Below are positions 27,330 to 36,027 of a stretch of 64,000 bases of DNA, piece by piece. A program made the translations under genes and the position numbers. How positions within the stretch are numbered: position 1 is the first letter of the stretch; each line of letters starts with the position of its first letter. This DNA comes from Planctomycetia bacterium (lineage in GTDB: Bacteria > Planctomycetota > Phycisphaerae > UBA1845 > UTPLA1): positions 310,001-374,000 of the forward strand of contig JABTTW010000001.1 in assembly GCA_015075745.1 (NCBI GenBank). The letters are read 5' to 3'. The notes beneath the pieces are model-generated. The model ran no database searches, had not been told where the DNA came from, and saw only the letters and a list, made by a program, of their open reading frames with translations.

Positions 27330-27767
27330 GCATTGGGACCGCGCTCAAGCGGCGCATGTCCGCTCCGTCCGATGGAATATTCGATGCTTCTGAGGGCTCG
27401 ACGCCGTCATCCACGGTGTCGAGCCCTCTCAGTTTGGTGCCGGCGAAATTCTCTCCGAATGCGACGCCCGCCGATGGCCATGACAGAGAAGTGATGCGGC
27501 GCATCAGAGCCATTTTGCGATCACTCGATCGGGTGAATTTGAGAATTCGGAATCAGCGATAACGAAGTACACGGCGCATCGTCTGATAATGATTCTCGCT
27601 GCTTACCTGCCGCGGGGGTTCGCCTCCGAGTCCGATTTGCCGATCGAAAAGCCTCTGCCGCAGGTCTGGAATCGACGGTGCCCGGCGACATAAGATAATT
27701 GACGTTTCGTTCCGGCGCCCGTCGGAGTTACGTCGGCGTGCCGCCTTCCTCGCAGGGGGTCTTCGTT
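27330..27767. other. Intergenic region with a strong stem-loop
   Basis: There is no supported gene in these 438 bases. A 15-bp stem (27392-27406 with 27414-27428, one G-U pair) lies 62 bases after the stop of paralog 1 and probably marks its transcript end, although no clear T-run follows. The rest is unremarkable apart from an AT-rich patch around 27560-27600. Confidence 0.45.
27392..27428 (+). terminator. Stem-loop after PEP-CTERM paralog 1
   Basis: GAGGGCTCGACGCCG pairs with CGGTGTCGAGCCCTC over a 7-base loop. The T-run is poor (TCAGTTTGG), so this may be a Rho-assisted end or a processing hairpin. Confidence 0.5.
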
Positions 27768-28445
27768 ATGACGTTGAGATCTAAGAGTGTTTGGGGCCTG
27801 GTCTGCGCACTGGCAATTTCACCGGCCGCGCTGAATGCCGATGAGGTCAGCTTCAGCGATACCGTGCCGCTGACACAGACGAATTGGAAACAAGTCGTCA
27901 CGCTGCCCAAGTTCGATCCTTCGCTGGGAACGCTGACATCGGTCCTGCTCAAGCTGACCGGAGAAGTCAGCGGCACCGCATCAGTCGAGAGCAAAGACCC
28001 AAGCCCGACGATGGTCACCGCGACATTCACCGCCGATATCTCGCTGATGCGGCCGGATATGTCGGTCCTCATGGCCGTCATCCCGAGCGAGGCAATCACG
28101 CTCCCGCTCGGAAGCTACGACGGCGTGATAGACTTCGCCGGCCCCTCGGGGCGCGTGCTCCCCGAGGTCAAGAAGGAACTCTTTGAGTCCCACTTCATGG
28201 CCAGCCCGCTCTCCCTGCCGGATCAATCGCTCTTCGTCGGCGCAGGGGAGTTTATGAGTCTCCCGGTCTGGGCCATCGGCAGATCGCGAGGTTCGGGATC
28301 TGGAAACCTGGTTATGCTCCTGCATACGGACGCTGCGGCCACGGCTGAGGTGACGTATTTCTTTCAGCCGATCCCGGAGCCGTCAGTCGCAGGAGCATTG
28401 CTCCTGGGAATGCTGATGATCCACCGCCGGCGTCGATTGGCGTAG
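27768..28445 (+). CDS. PEP-CTERM protein with choice-of-anchor E domain (paralog 2)
   Basis: A 225-residue exported protein starting MTLRSKSVWG at 27768, seven bases after GGGGGT. The signal peptide ends near ALNADE. The beta domain shares FSDTVPL, VVTLPKFDPSLGTL and GSGSGNLVM with its two neighbours. The C-terminus reads IPEPSVAG, then a helix, then HRRRRL, a PEP-CTERM sorting signal. It is more divergent than paralogs 1 and 3, lacking for example the LALFTG block. It converges on paralog 3, with a shared terminator between them. Confidence 0.88.
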   Translation: MTLRSKSVWGLVCALAISPAALNADEVSFSDTVPLTQTNWKQVVTLPKFDPSLGTLTSVLLKLTGEVSGTASVESKDPSPTMVTATFTADISLMRPDMSVLMAVIPSEAITLPLGSYDGVIDFAGPSGRVLPEVKKELFESHFMASPLSLPDQSLFVGAGEFMSLPVWAIGRSRGSGSGNLVMLLHTDAAATAEVTYFFQPIPEPSVAGALLLGMLMIHRRRRLA

Positions 28446-28479
28446 GAACTTCGATTCTTCATTTACTTGGATGCACATG

Positions 28480-28512
28480 AAAAAAGGTCGCTCCCATCGG
28501 AGCGACCTTTTC
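28480..28512. terminator. Bidirectional intrinsic terminator
   Basis: GGTCGCTCC (28486-28494) and GGAGCGACC (28499-28507) form a perfect 9-bp stem with a CATC loop. It is flanked by a run of six A and by TTTT, so it can end transcription of the convergent genes on both sides. Confidence 0.9.
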
Positions 28513-28537
28513 ATCTTGGATAATAAGTGAAGTCGAA

Positions 28538-29209
28538 TCAGCGGCGGCGGCGGAAAAGCCCCATCGCACCGAGCGAAACAAGCATCGCAGTCGCCGGCTC
28601 AGGAATGACAATGTACTCATAGGTGACCGTCACGTCGCCGGATGCCGACGTATTGAACTGGAGCAAGAGGTTGCCCGCTCCGCTTCCCGATGAAGCACCA
28701 GTGGCCATGACCGGAAGGGCGATATTGCCGACACCGGTAAAGAGTGCGAGGTCCAGCGGAGCCGTCGTCATGGACATTTCATTATCGTCGCCGGCCAGGG
28801 CGGAATAGGTCTTCCCCGATGTGCCGCCGAAATCCACCGTACCGTCGAAGGCGCTCGCGTTGTCCATCGTCATGGCCAACGGAAGAGCGACGACAAGCGA
28901 CGTCAGGTCCGGCCGCTGAAGATTGACCTGGGCGGCCAGTTGCATCGAAATCGTCGTCGGACCGGCATCGAGGCTTTCAAACTTCGCCTGCCCTTCGACG
29001 TGACCGGACAATTCAAAGATGACCTTGGTAAGCGTGCCCAGGCCGGGGTTGAACTTGGGAATGGAAACCGACGAGTTGAAGTTCGTCGGCTGCAGGGCAA
29101 CTGAGTCGCTGAACATGATGGTGTCGGCCGTTGCCTGGGAAACCGGGAGCAGGGATAGGGAGGCGAATACCGCTAGGGTAACAGCCGCCTTCGAGTTCGG
29201 ACGTTTCAC
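28538..29209 (-). CDS. PEP-CTERM protein with choice-of-anchor E domain (paralog 3)
   Basis: A 223-residue exported protein starting at GTG 29209, eight bases after a perfect AGGAGG. The signal peptide ends near SQATADT. The domain shares long blocks with paralog 1, including TIMFSD, VALQPTNF, LSGHVEG, FGGTSGK, LALFTG and LPVMATGAS. The tail VIPEPATAM, helix and FRRRR is a PEP-CTERM signal. Its opposite orientation to paralogs 1 and 2 suggests duplication with inversion. Confidence 0.9.
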   Translation of the reverse strand: MKRPNSKAAVTLAVFASLSLLPVSQATADTIMFSDSVALQPTNFNSSVSIPKFNPGLGTLTKVIFELSGHVEGQAKFESLDAGPTTISMQLAAQVNLQRPDLTSLVVALPLAMTMDNASAFDGTVDFGGTSGKTYSALAGDDNEMSMTTAPLDLALFTGVGNIALPVMATGASSGSGAGNLLLQFNTSASGDVTVTYEYIVIPEPATAMLVSLGAMGLFRRRR

Positions 29210-29367
29210 TTAACATTCCTCCTGTGCAGCCCGCCGCCTGCGAGGGATTGGCGAGCCATCGCACCGATGACTTATAGAGCTGGAATCGGACCTGCGTGCG
29301 CTAAGCACGAGGCCATTCCGCGAGGTCAGGGTTCCAATATAACCGATTTATGCTCTCCGATTCAAGC

Positions 29368-29932
29368 TCAGGGGCCGCCAAATCCCCCTGTAACAGGAAA
29401 TTGTCGATCGCAGGAGTACCAGAGATCGTGTCGGTCGGTTCCCTGCGGCCGCGGCCGGACGATGGGAAAAACGGGAAAGTGTCCCCGTCCTGGAGCATTT
29501 AACGCGATATCCGACGGGAAGAGCGTGGAGCCGGCGATATCGACAAATCCACCGACGAGAACCGGAAAACCGAAATCGGCAATAATTTCCGGGGCACCCC
29601 AATTCCAGTTGACATGAGCGGCGGCATTCGCAGCGCCACCGCAATCCGTTGGGTCAATCGCCCCGGTACCGCCGAGGTCGCTGCACGTGAACTCGAATTG
29701 GTCCTTCACATTGCCGGTCGTCACCAGAGCTGAGATGGTCGCGGCCGTTCCGATCGTTGGAACGATGGTCGTGTTCGCTGTCCGCTCACCAATGTCGTAA
29801 GCGTCCAGTGAATCGATGAACGCATCGACGTCATATCGCGGGGATAAATCTGCACGTGCGGCAACCGGCAAGTCTGCCATCAATGCAAAAACGCCCAAGG
29901 AATGAAACTCTTGCCGCCGTCGAGAAAAGCAT
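29368..29932 (-). pseudogene. Secreted-protein gene with an apparent frameshift in the signal peptide
   Basis: From ATG 29932, eight bases after GGAGGGAG, the frame begins MLFSTAARVSFLG like a signal peptide but soon runs off. One base over, the frame continues GVFALMADLPVAARADLS and then an open, acidic mature region (RYDVDAFIDSLDAYDIGE). Removing one G from the CCC/GGG run at 29894-29896 joins the two into one good signal peptide. A second break is possible near 29490, where another frame (SGTPAIDNFLLQGDL, stop at 29301) looks more protein-like than the called end. I do not recognise the family. It may be a pseudogene or an assembly error. Confidence 0.45.
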
Positions 29933-30170
29933 AGCGCTTTCTCCCTCCGTATCGTGCGCACGGCTCACTCGAAACCATACAGCGAAAGGTATGCGCGCCG
30001 ATCGGCGATTCGCGTAAAACGGCCGTCGCTCGGGAGATCTCTCCCCCTATCCAATCGCGAGAGGCGTGGATTCGGCGGTTTTTCTTTCCATCTATACTGG
30101 CCTGTGCGTAAGCGCACACACGCTCAGATTCGCCTCATCTGTGCCCGACAAGGCTGGCTCATGCCTCCGG

Positions 30171-30740
30171 CTAGACCTCCATAATCTCCTTGGTCTTACC
30201 GGTCATCAATTCTTCGATCAGCCCCTCATACTTTTTCGTCAGCTTGTCCATGGCCTCATGGCCTTTCTTGGCGTCATCCTCCGGCATGGTCCCCCCCTTT
30301 TTCTCAGCATCAATCTTTTGAATCGCGTCTCGCCGCGCGTTGCGCAGTGCGATCTTCTGAGCCTCGGCCATCTTCTTAATCTGCGAAGCGATCTGCTGAC
30401 GCCGCTCACCGGAAAGCGACGGAATCGGCAGGCGAATCACCTTGCCGTCCGATTGCGGATTGATCCCCAACGCCGCCTCCTGAAGCCCGCGCTCGATATC
30501 CTTGAGCGTCGTCGGATCAAACGGCTTCACCAGAAGCATGCTCGCATCCGGCGCGCTGATGGTCGCGAGTGCCTTGAGTTCCATCGGTGCTTCACCGTAC
30601 GCCGGCACCTTCACCTTGACATGCTCGACAAGACCGGGCGATGCGCGGCCGGTACGGACGCCCCGATACTCGTCCTTGAGAAACTTAACGGACTTTTCCA
30701 TGGCCTCTTCGGCCTCAAACTCTATCTCGTCATAAGCCAT
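30171..30740 (-). CDS. frr: Ribosome recycling factor
   Basis: A 189-residue cytoplasmic factor that, with EF-G, splits the post-termination ribosome. The family signatures are FLKDEYRGVRTGRASPGLVEH (about 17-37), PLP-type loop IRLPIPSLSGERRQQ, and the helical C-terminus with RNARRDAIQKI. Length matches the usual 185. The start at ATG 30740 follows GAGGAG; the longer frame from 30842 only adds upstream sequence. The usual neighbours pyrH and tsf are absent. Confidence 0.97.
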   Translation of the reverse strand: MAYDEIEFEAEEAMEKSVKFLKDEYRGVRTGRASPGLVEHVKVKVPAYGEAPMELKALATISAPDASMLLVKPFDPTTLKDIERGLQEAALGINPQSDGKVIRLPIPSLSGERRQQIASQIKKMAEAQKIALRNARRDAIQKIDAEKKGGTMPEDDAKKGHEAMDKLTKKYEGLIEELMTGKTKEIMEV

Positions 30741-30974
30741 TGGTCGCTCCTCGTGCGTGATGCCCGCCGATATTCTCTCACCCCCGTCATTTTGTAAAGA
30801 GTCCCCGGTCCCATAGGTGGAAAATCTATCGCGGCGGGCCATTCATCGCCTTGCAGCTCCGGTGGAACGAATCGTAGTTTTTGATCGCTGACCCGACGTC
30901 GAGCTCGACACCTCGCAGGAGCTCGCCGGCTAGGCAATCCTCGCAAGAAGCACGAACAAAGGAGTGGCAGAGGC

Positions 30975-31220
30975 ATGACAAACAGGATGCTACGAAAAGT
31001 GAAACTCGTCGCGACCGTGATGTCCGCCGGACTGATGGGCAGCGTCTTCCAGGCGGGAGGCTGCACAATCAATATCGATCAGGAGCTGCTCAGCCAGCTC
31101 TCGGGTCTTGTGGGCCAGTTTGGCGAGCGCTTCACAAATGGCCCCGGCGGCGGCCCGCACTCGGGACCCCACGGCTTCAACGGAGAATTAGACGACTTCT
31201 CCGAGTCTGAGTTCGACTAG
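30975..31220 (+). CDS. Small putative lipoprotein
   Basis: An 81-residue protein with a basic N-terminus, a hydrophobic segment and a lipobox-like FQAGGC at about residue 30. A short mature part follows (INIDQELLSQLSGLVGQFG) and a Gly/His/Pro stretch with an acidic end. It is preceded by AAAGGAG and followed directly by a strong intrinsic terminator, so it is a one-gene unit. No function can be assigned. Confidence 0.72.
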   Translation: MTNRMLRKVKLVATVMSAGLMGSVFQAGGCTINIDQELLSQLSGLVGQFGERFTNGPGGGPHSGPHGFNGELDDFSESEFD

Positions 31221-31257
31221 CATTCGAATTCGCCTTTCGCAATCGCTATCTCGCCGT

Positions 31258-31297
31258 GCCGGCTTCGGTCCTTTTGGGCCGGAGCCGGTGTTTTTTT
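31258..31297 (+). terminator. Intrinsic terminator
   Basis: CCGGCTTCGGTCC (31259-31271) pairs with GGGCCGGAGCCGG through a TTTT loop, with two G-U pairs. A T-run of seven follows at 31291. It ends the small lipoprotein transcript. Confidence 0.9.
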
Positions 31298-31423
31298 GCA
31301 AATAGAGTCGGACTCGAATAATCACCGCAACACCTCCCACCCTTGACCCCCTCCTCGCTCCTATGCAGAATCCTGATGCAATCTGGGAATCCCGGTTCAT
31401 CCTCGCAATGGGAGTGCATCTGT

Positions 31424-32593
31424 ATGAATCTTCTTTTGAAGTCTCTCGCCCCGCTTCTTCTCATCTCGTCGGCTCTCCTTGCCATGACGCCTTTGAATGC
31501 CCTGGCGGACGACGACGTCGTCACGGTCAAGGTCCAGGGACAGGGCATCGATGAGGACAGCGCGATCAAGGACGGCCTCCGCAAAGCCATCGAGCAGGGC
31601 GGCAAACAGGAGATCATGAGCAAGAGCCAGACGAAGGACTTCGCCCTGGAATACGACGTCGTCCTCGCGCGTGCCAGCGGAATCGTCAAGCACTACGACG
31701 TAACCGGCAAACGCTCATCCCTGGGCGTGACGACTGTCGACATCACCGCCCAGGTCAGCAAGAAACTGCTCGACGCGACCTGGGGCGAAGTTGCCATTCT
31801 CCTCAAGCAGCTTGGCCGCCCCAAGATCATGGTCGTCTTCACCGAGATCATTCACGATCTCGACCGCGCCGAGCCCAGCCGCGAAGTCGTCCAGAAGGAC
31901 AGCATCCTCGGCACCGCCATCGAGCGAAAGCTCCTGAAGCTGGGCTTCAAACTCGTCAATCCCGGCCAAATGAAGGAGATCGACCGCAAGAAGGCCGAGG
32001 TCGCCGCTGCTGAGAATGACACCGAGGCTCTCAAGTCCCTCGCCATGAACTACGGCGCGCAGGTCTATATCAAGGGCGTGTCGCGCGCCTCCGGCCCCGA
32101 GCACACCACCGCCGCCGGCGTCAACCTGAACATGTGGGAAACCGACGTGACCATCCAGGGCTTCTGGACTGAGACGGCCGATGCGATCTTCTCAAACACC
32201 ATGACCGGCGTGCGCGGCGGATCGCGCGTCGCGGGGCCGATCGGCGGCCGACAGGCACTGGAGAAGTCGGGCATGAAGCTCGCCGACGCAAGCGTCTATG
32301 ACCTGCTCGAATCGTGGACCCGCGGCACAGCAGGCGGCGTCGGTGATGTCATTCTCGAAGTGAGCAACGTCGCCGACGTGAAGCAGGGCATTCTCATCAA
32401 GAAGGCCCTCGCCGAAATCCCGGGCATCGAGGAAGTCGTCAAGGACGGCGCCAAGGGCGTCGTCAAATACACCTGCCAGACCAACATGACCGCCGAGACG
32501 CTCACCGAGCACCTCATCGAGGCGACGTTTCAGGGTTTTGAATTGGACATCACCGACCAGAAGGCGAAGACGATCGTCGCGCGCGTGAAGTAG
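31424..32593 (+). CDS. Exported protein, FlgT/LPP20-like
   Basis: A 389-residue protein with a signal peptide (MNLLLKSLAPLLLIS, cleavage near ALADD). The first domain (VTVKVQGQGIDEDSAIKDGL, KAIEQGGKQEI) resembles the N-terminal domain of flagellar protein FlgT/LPP20. It is followed by a CsgG-like alpha/beta region (RPKIMVVFTEIIHD, ERKLLKLGFKLVNP) and a C-terminal ferredoxin-like fold (GILIKKALAEIPGIEEV). ATG 31424 follows GGGAG at nine bases. A periplasmic or outer-membrane assembly role is the family expectation; assignment is from motif resemblance only. Confidence 0.7.
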   Translation: MNLLLKSLAPLLLISSALLAMTPLNALADDDVVTVKVQGQGIDEDSAIKDGLRKAIEQGGKQEIMSKSQTKDFALEYDVVLARASGIVKHYDVTGKRSSLGVTTVDITAQVSKKLLDATWGEVAILLKQLGRPKIMVVFTEIIHDLDRAEPSREVVQKDSILGTAIERKLLKLGFKLVNPGQMKEIDRKKAEVAAAENDTEALKSLAMNYGAQVYIKGVSRASGPEHTTAAGVNLNMWETDVTIQGFWTETADAIFSNTMTGVRGGSRVAGPIGGRQALEKSGMKLADASVYDLLESWTRGTAGGVGDVILEVSNVADVKQGILIKKALAEIPGIEEVVKDGAKGVVKYTCQTNMTAETLTEHLIEATFQGFELDITDQKAKTIVARVK

Positions 32594-32707
32594 GGTCCAT
32601 CGAATGACCGGTGAATAATGCCTTGCATAACGGCGTGCGGCCACGAAAATGCAGATGTTGTGGCAGATAGAATGGTAAGTGCCTGAATCGTGGATTATGA
32701 TTTGAGC

Positions 32708-33109
32708 ATGCCAGCACTTCGAATACTATTGGCGTTCTGCCTCTTTGTGTCCCCACCGGCGGCGCGGTGCTGCTCAGACTGTACTGGACCAAAAACAGAG
32801 AAAAAGGCCGCTTGTTCCTGTTGCAAGCCTAAGGCCACGACCGTTCGGTCCTGCTGCGCTTCCAAGGACGCCGCCGCACAAAAGGCCTGCACTTGTCCGC
32901 ATCGAAAACCCGCCTCTTCATCCAACGAGTTTCCCGCACCGACATCATCGAGCAAGGATGTTTCGCCCATTCTCCTCGCATCCCTTTCGACGGCACAGGC
33001 AGTCGCTGATCTGGCGTCAAGTCCGCTTGATGCATCATCGGTAGTGGACTCCCCTCACCTCCAGCTATCCGACTCCGTCCACGCATTGCTTTGCGTATGG
33101 CTGAATTGA
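32708..33109 (+). CDS. Cys-rich exported protein
   Basis: A 133-residue protein starting MPALRILLAFCLF, with a signal peptide and then a Cys-rich block: CCSDC, CSCCKPK, SCCASK and CTCPH within about 50 residues. A Ser-rich tail has one hydrophobic patch. Paired and CxC cysteines suggest metal binding. It sits about 150 bases upstream of a metallothionein-like gene. A GTG at 32690 would add six residues and has a slightly better ribosome site. No named family is recognised. Confidence 0.65.
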   Translation: MPALRILLAFCLFVSPPAARCCSDCTGPKTEKKAACSCCKPKATTVRSCCASKDAAAQKACTCPHRKPASSSNEFPAPTSSSKDVSPILLASLSTAQAVADLASSPLDASSVVDSPHLQLSDSVHALLCVWLN

Positions 33110-33255
33110 TCACTCGGCCCCTTCCCGCGTTTTAGACATTCACTTTCAAGGGTCGCTGTCGACCCTGCTGAGTTGTGTCATTCGGTTACGCGCCGTATGG
33201 ACGCGCGACCGACGATTGAACGGTAACCCAAACCTGTTAAACAGGAGATTGATCA

Positions 33256-33648
33256 ATGAAGCCTTTGAATATTGTGATTGCGATCGTTTGTGGATTGTCC
33301 GTCGCGGCCTTTGCCTTCATGCCTGCCTCGGCCGCCAGGGTGGAAGCCACGGCGCAGGCCGCTGGCTGCCAGTGTGGTGACATCTGCGCCAACGTTTGCG
33401 GCGACTCATGCAAGTGTGCATCTTCGAAAGACGCTTGCGCCGGCGGATGCAACGGCTCGTGTGACGGCGGCTGCGCCGGATGCACCTGCGCGAAGTCGGC
33501 CAGCGCCGTAGCGGCCGATTCCTGCCCTTGCGGCGATGCCTGCGAGTGCGGCGCAAACTGCGCCTGCGGTACCGCCAAGAAGGCCTGCAGCACCGAGTGC
33601 AAGGGCAAGTGCGACGGCGGATGCCCCGGCTGCAGTTGCAAAGCCTAG
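33256..33648 (+). CDS. Exported metallothionein-like protein with duplicated 12-Cys module
   Basis: A 130-residue protein with a signal peptide (cleavage near MPASAARV) and about 92 mature residues holding 24 Cys. The Cys fall into two modules of 12 with the same spacing except one gap: CxC-x3-C-x3/x1-C-x3-CxC-x6-C-x3-C-x3-C-x3-C-x2-CxC. Both contain CGD near the start and CDGGC near the end. There are no aromatic residues in the mature part. This is the pattern of a metal-thiolate protein, here predicted to act outside the cytoplasm. ATG 33256 follows AGGAG. It is followed by an intrinsic terminator. Confidence 0.8.
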   Translation: MKPLNIVIAIVCGLSVAAFAFMPASAARVEATAQAAGCQCGDICANVCGDSCKCASSKDACAGGCNGSCDGGCAGCTCAKSASAVAADSCPCGDACECGANCACGTAKKACSTECKGKCDGGCPGCSCKA

Positions 33649-33680
33649 TGCGGACAGCCTGTAGCTGACTCACTAAACCC

Positions 33681-33718
33681 GAAGGGCCGGCGGAATACTT
33701 TCCGTCGGCCCTTCTCAT
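33681..33718 (+). terminator. Intrinsic terminator after the Cys-rich gene
   Basis: GAAGGGCCGGCGGAA pairs with TTCCGTCGGCCCTTC around a TACT loop (one G-U pair), followed by TCATTTT. It lies between convergent genes and may also serve the peptidase gene from the other side. Confidence 0.88.
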
Positions 33719-33763
33719 TTTGCGCAATGGCCATTCAAGCCCGTCGATTAGGCCCGTTCGCCA

Positions 33764-35815
33764 TCACTTCTTCGTCCACTCGTCCAGCCACGCCAATACC
33801 GTCTCATGCCACAGGATGCTGTTGGCCGGCTTGAGCACCCAGTGATTCTCATCCGGAAAGTAGAGAAACTTGCTGGGAATGCCGCGGCGCTGGCACGCGG
33901 TGAACGACGAAAGCCCCTGCGTATCGACCACGCGATAGTCCAGACCGCCGTGAATAATGAGCATCGGCGTCTGCCAATGCTTGACGAGGTTCACGGGGTT
34001 ATGCTTCTGATACCCCTCGGGGTTATCCCACGGCGTCCCGTGGTGTTCCCACTCCGGAAACCAGAGCTCCTCTGTGTCGAAGTAGGCCATCTGTTCGTCG
34101 ATGTTTCCGTCGTGACTGACCAGGCACTTGAATCGATCGGGCCACTTGCCCGCGATCCAGTTGATCATGTAACCGCCGTACGAGGCGCCCAGCGCCGCGA
34201 CACGCTCGCCGTCCATCCACGAATACCGCTTGATCGCCGCCTCAAGCCCCAGCCGAAGATCTTCCAGCGGCTTGCCGCCCCAGTCGTCCCGAATCGCATC
34301 GCAAAACGCCTGCCCATAGCCGGTCGATCCGTGAAAATCGATCATGATCGCCGCATAACCCGCCGCGGCGTACGCCTGCGGATTCCATCGGTAGTGAAAG
34401 TCATTGCCGAATGACCCCTGCGGCCCCCCGTGGATGAGAAACGCAACGGGATACTTCTTGTCCGCCGAAAAGTCGATCGGCTTGACCACATAGCCATAGA
34501 CCTTCTCGCCGTTCCATCCGGCGAACGAGAACTGCTCCGCCTCTCCCATCTTCGTCGCCGCGACGCGCTCATCGTTGATGTGAGTGATGCGCTCAACGCC
34601 GGTCCCGTCGGGCTTTATGCTGTACAGCTCCGAAGGTCCATTCAGGTGATTCATGGAATAGACGATTCGCCCGCCGGAAACTTGCGGCCCACCAATACGC
34701 CCCTCCCAGAGCACGACCTTGTCCTTCCCATCAACCGTATCGATGGCAAAAAGCGAGTGCTGCCCGACATTGTCCGCCGTCGTGTAGATCGTCTTACCGT
34801 CAGAAGACCAATTGATCTCGGAAGCCGACCGGTCCCACAGTTCAGTCAGCGTCTTCGGCTCACCGTCGGGCCACGACTTGAGCACGATACGCACCCGGTC
34901 CGCCTCGTAGCCCGCCTTTTCCATCGCCAGGTACGCGAGCGTCTTGCCGTCCGGTGAGAAAGCCGGTGCCGTATCCAATGCCTCGTTGGCCTCGGTCAAA
35001 CAGCGCGGCTTCTGCGATCCATCCACCGGTGCGGCGTACAGATCCAGGTCTGTCGACCAAGCCTCCTTCTCACCCACGTCGCGAGCGGAGAACAGAATCT
35101 CCATTCCGTCGGGCGAAAACGCAATCTCTTCCGGTCCGCCGAACGGCTTCGACGGAGAGTCCGCATCCATGTCCTTCATCACATCCACGAATGCGGAGTC
35201 CGCCGCATCCAGCTTTCGAACGAACACATGCGCCCTCCGCCCGTCCTTCCACGTATCCCAATGGCGCACGAACAGCCGGTCATACAACTGCCCCGTCGTC
35301 TTTTCCTTAGCCTTTTTGTCGAGTTGCTTCTTGGTCTCATCCACCGACTCTCCGGGAAAGACCTCCATGCTGACGGCGATCTGCTTGCCATCGGGGGAAA
35401 CAACCAGACACCCAACGTCAAGCGGCAGCTTCGTGATCTGCTCCGCCTCCCCACCCGCGACGCTGATTCGCCAAACCTGCGACGAACCCGATCGGGTTGA
35501 AATGAACAGGATTGACTTGCCGTCCGGCGTCCAGCGCGGATTCATATCGGCATCGGGATGCGTGGTAAGCTGCCGCAGATTTTTTCCGCCGGCCCCGATC
35601 AGCCACAGGTCTGTTCGACCCTTATTAGCCTCCAGGTCGGTGGTGCGCAGAACGAATGCGATCAGGTCGCCGTCCGGCGAAACCTGGTGGTCGGAGATTC
35701 GCTCCATCGCCAGCATGTCGTGAATCGTGAAAGGATGCGGCTCATCCGCCCCAAGCGCCGCCGTCATCCCCAACAAGACCACCAACACACGCAATGCCGT
35801 CCAGCTTCGAATCAT
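33764..35815 (-). CDS. Exported S9 family prolyl oligopeptidase-like peptidase
   Basis: A 683-residue serine peptidase with a signal peptide (cleavage near ALGADE). An N-terminal beta-propeller has repeated SPDGKxIAF-type blades, and a C-terminal alpha/beta hydrolase domain follows. Catalytic residues are Ser in GASYGGYM, Asp in HGGLDYRV and His in PDENHWV. The oxyanion region HGGPQGSFG is present. This resembles dipeptidyl-peptidase 5 or acylaminoacyl peptidase, which cleave short peptides. ATG 35815 lies eight bases after GGAGGA. It is a single-gene unit. Confidence 0.93.
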   Translation of the reverse strand: MIRSWTALRVLVVLLGMTAALGADEPHPFTIHDMLAMERISDHQVSPDGDLIAFVLRTTDLEANKGRTDLWLIGAGGKNLRQLTTHPDADMNPRWTPDGKSILFISTRSGSSQVWRISVAGGEAEQITKLPLDVGCLVVSPDGKQIAVSMEVFPGESVDETKKQLDKKAKEKTTGQLYDRLFVRHWDTWKDGRRAHVFVRKLDAADSAFVDVMKDMDADSPSKPFGGPEEIAFSPDGMEILFSARDVGEKEAWSTDLDLYAAPVDGSQKPRCLTEANEALDTAPAFSPDGKTLAYLAMEKAGYEADRVRIVLKSWPDGEPKTLTELWDRSASEINWSSDGKTIYTTADNVGQHSLFAIDTVDGKDKVVLWEGRIGGPQVSGGRIVYSMNHLNGPSELYSIKPDGTGVERITHINDERVAATKMGEAEQFSFAGWNGEKVYGYVVKPIDFSADKKYPVAFLIHGGPQGSFGNDFHYRWNPQAYAAAGYAAIMIDFHGSTGYGQAFCDAIRDDWGGKPLEDLRLGLEAAIKRYSWMDGERVAALGASYGGYMINWIAGKWPDRFKCLVSHDGNIDEQMAYFDTEELWFPEWEHHGTPWDNPEGYQKHNPVNLVKHWQTPMLIIHGGLDYRVVDTQGLSSFTACQRRGIPSKFLYFPDENHWVLKPANSILWHETVLAWLDEWTKK

Positions 35816-36027
35816 CGGATCATTCCTCCGGAAAACGCTCGTGCTCGCCCACCCACACGAAAGCCCGGCATTCTAACAACCCTCGAAGTCCTGCACAGTC
35901 AGCGGCGGCGAGCCTTTAACGGGCTCGTCGTTGAGATGTCAGACAACCGTCTATAGACTCGCTCCCGGCTGCGCCGCTCGCCAGGAAGCGTGTCGGATAG
36001 CAGCCTTGAATAACTGGAAAGGTCCGT

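Noticed and set aside
33149..33166. Hairpin GGGTCG-CTGT-CGACCC before the metallothionein-like gene as a metal-responsive leader
   Set aside because: A 7-bp stem alone, without a T-run or a known aptamer pattern, is not enough to claim a switch.
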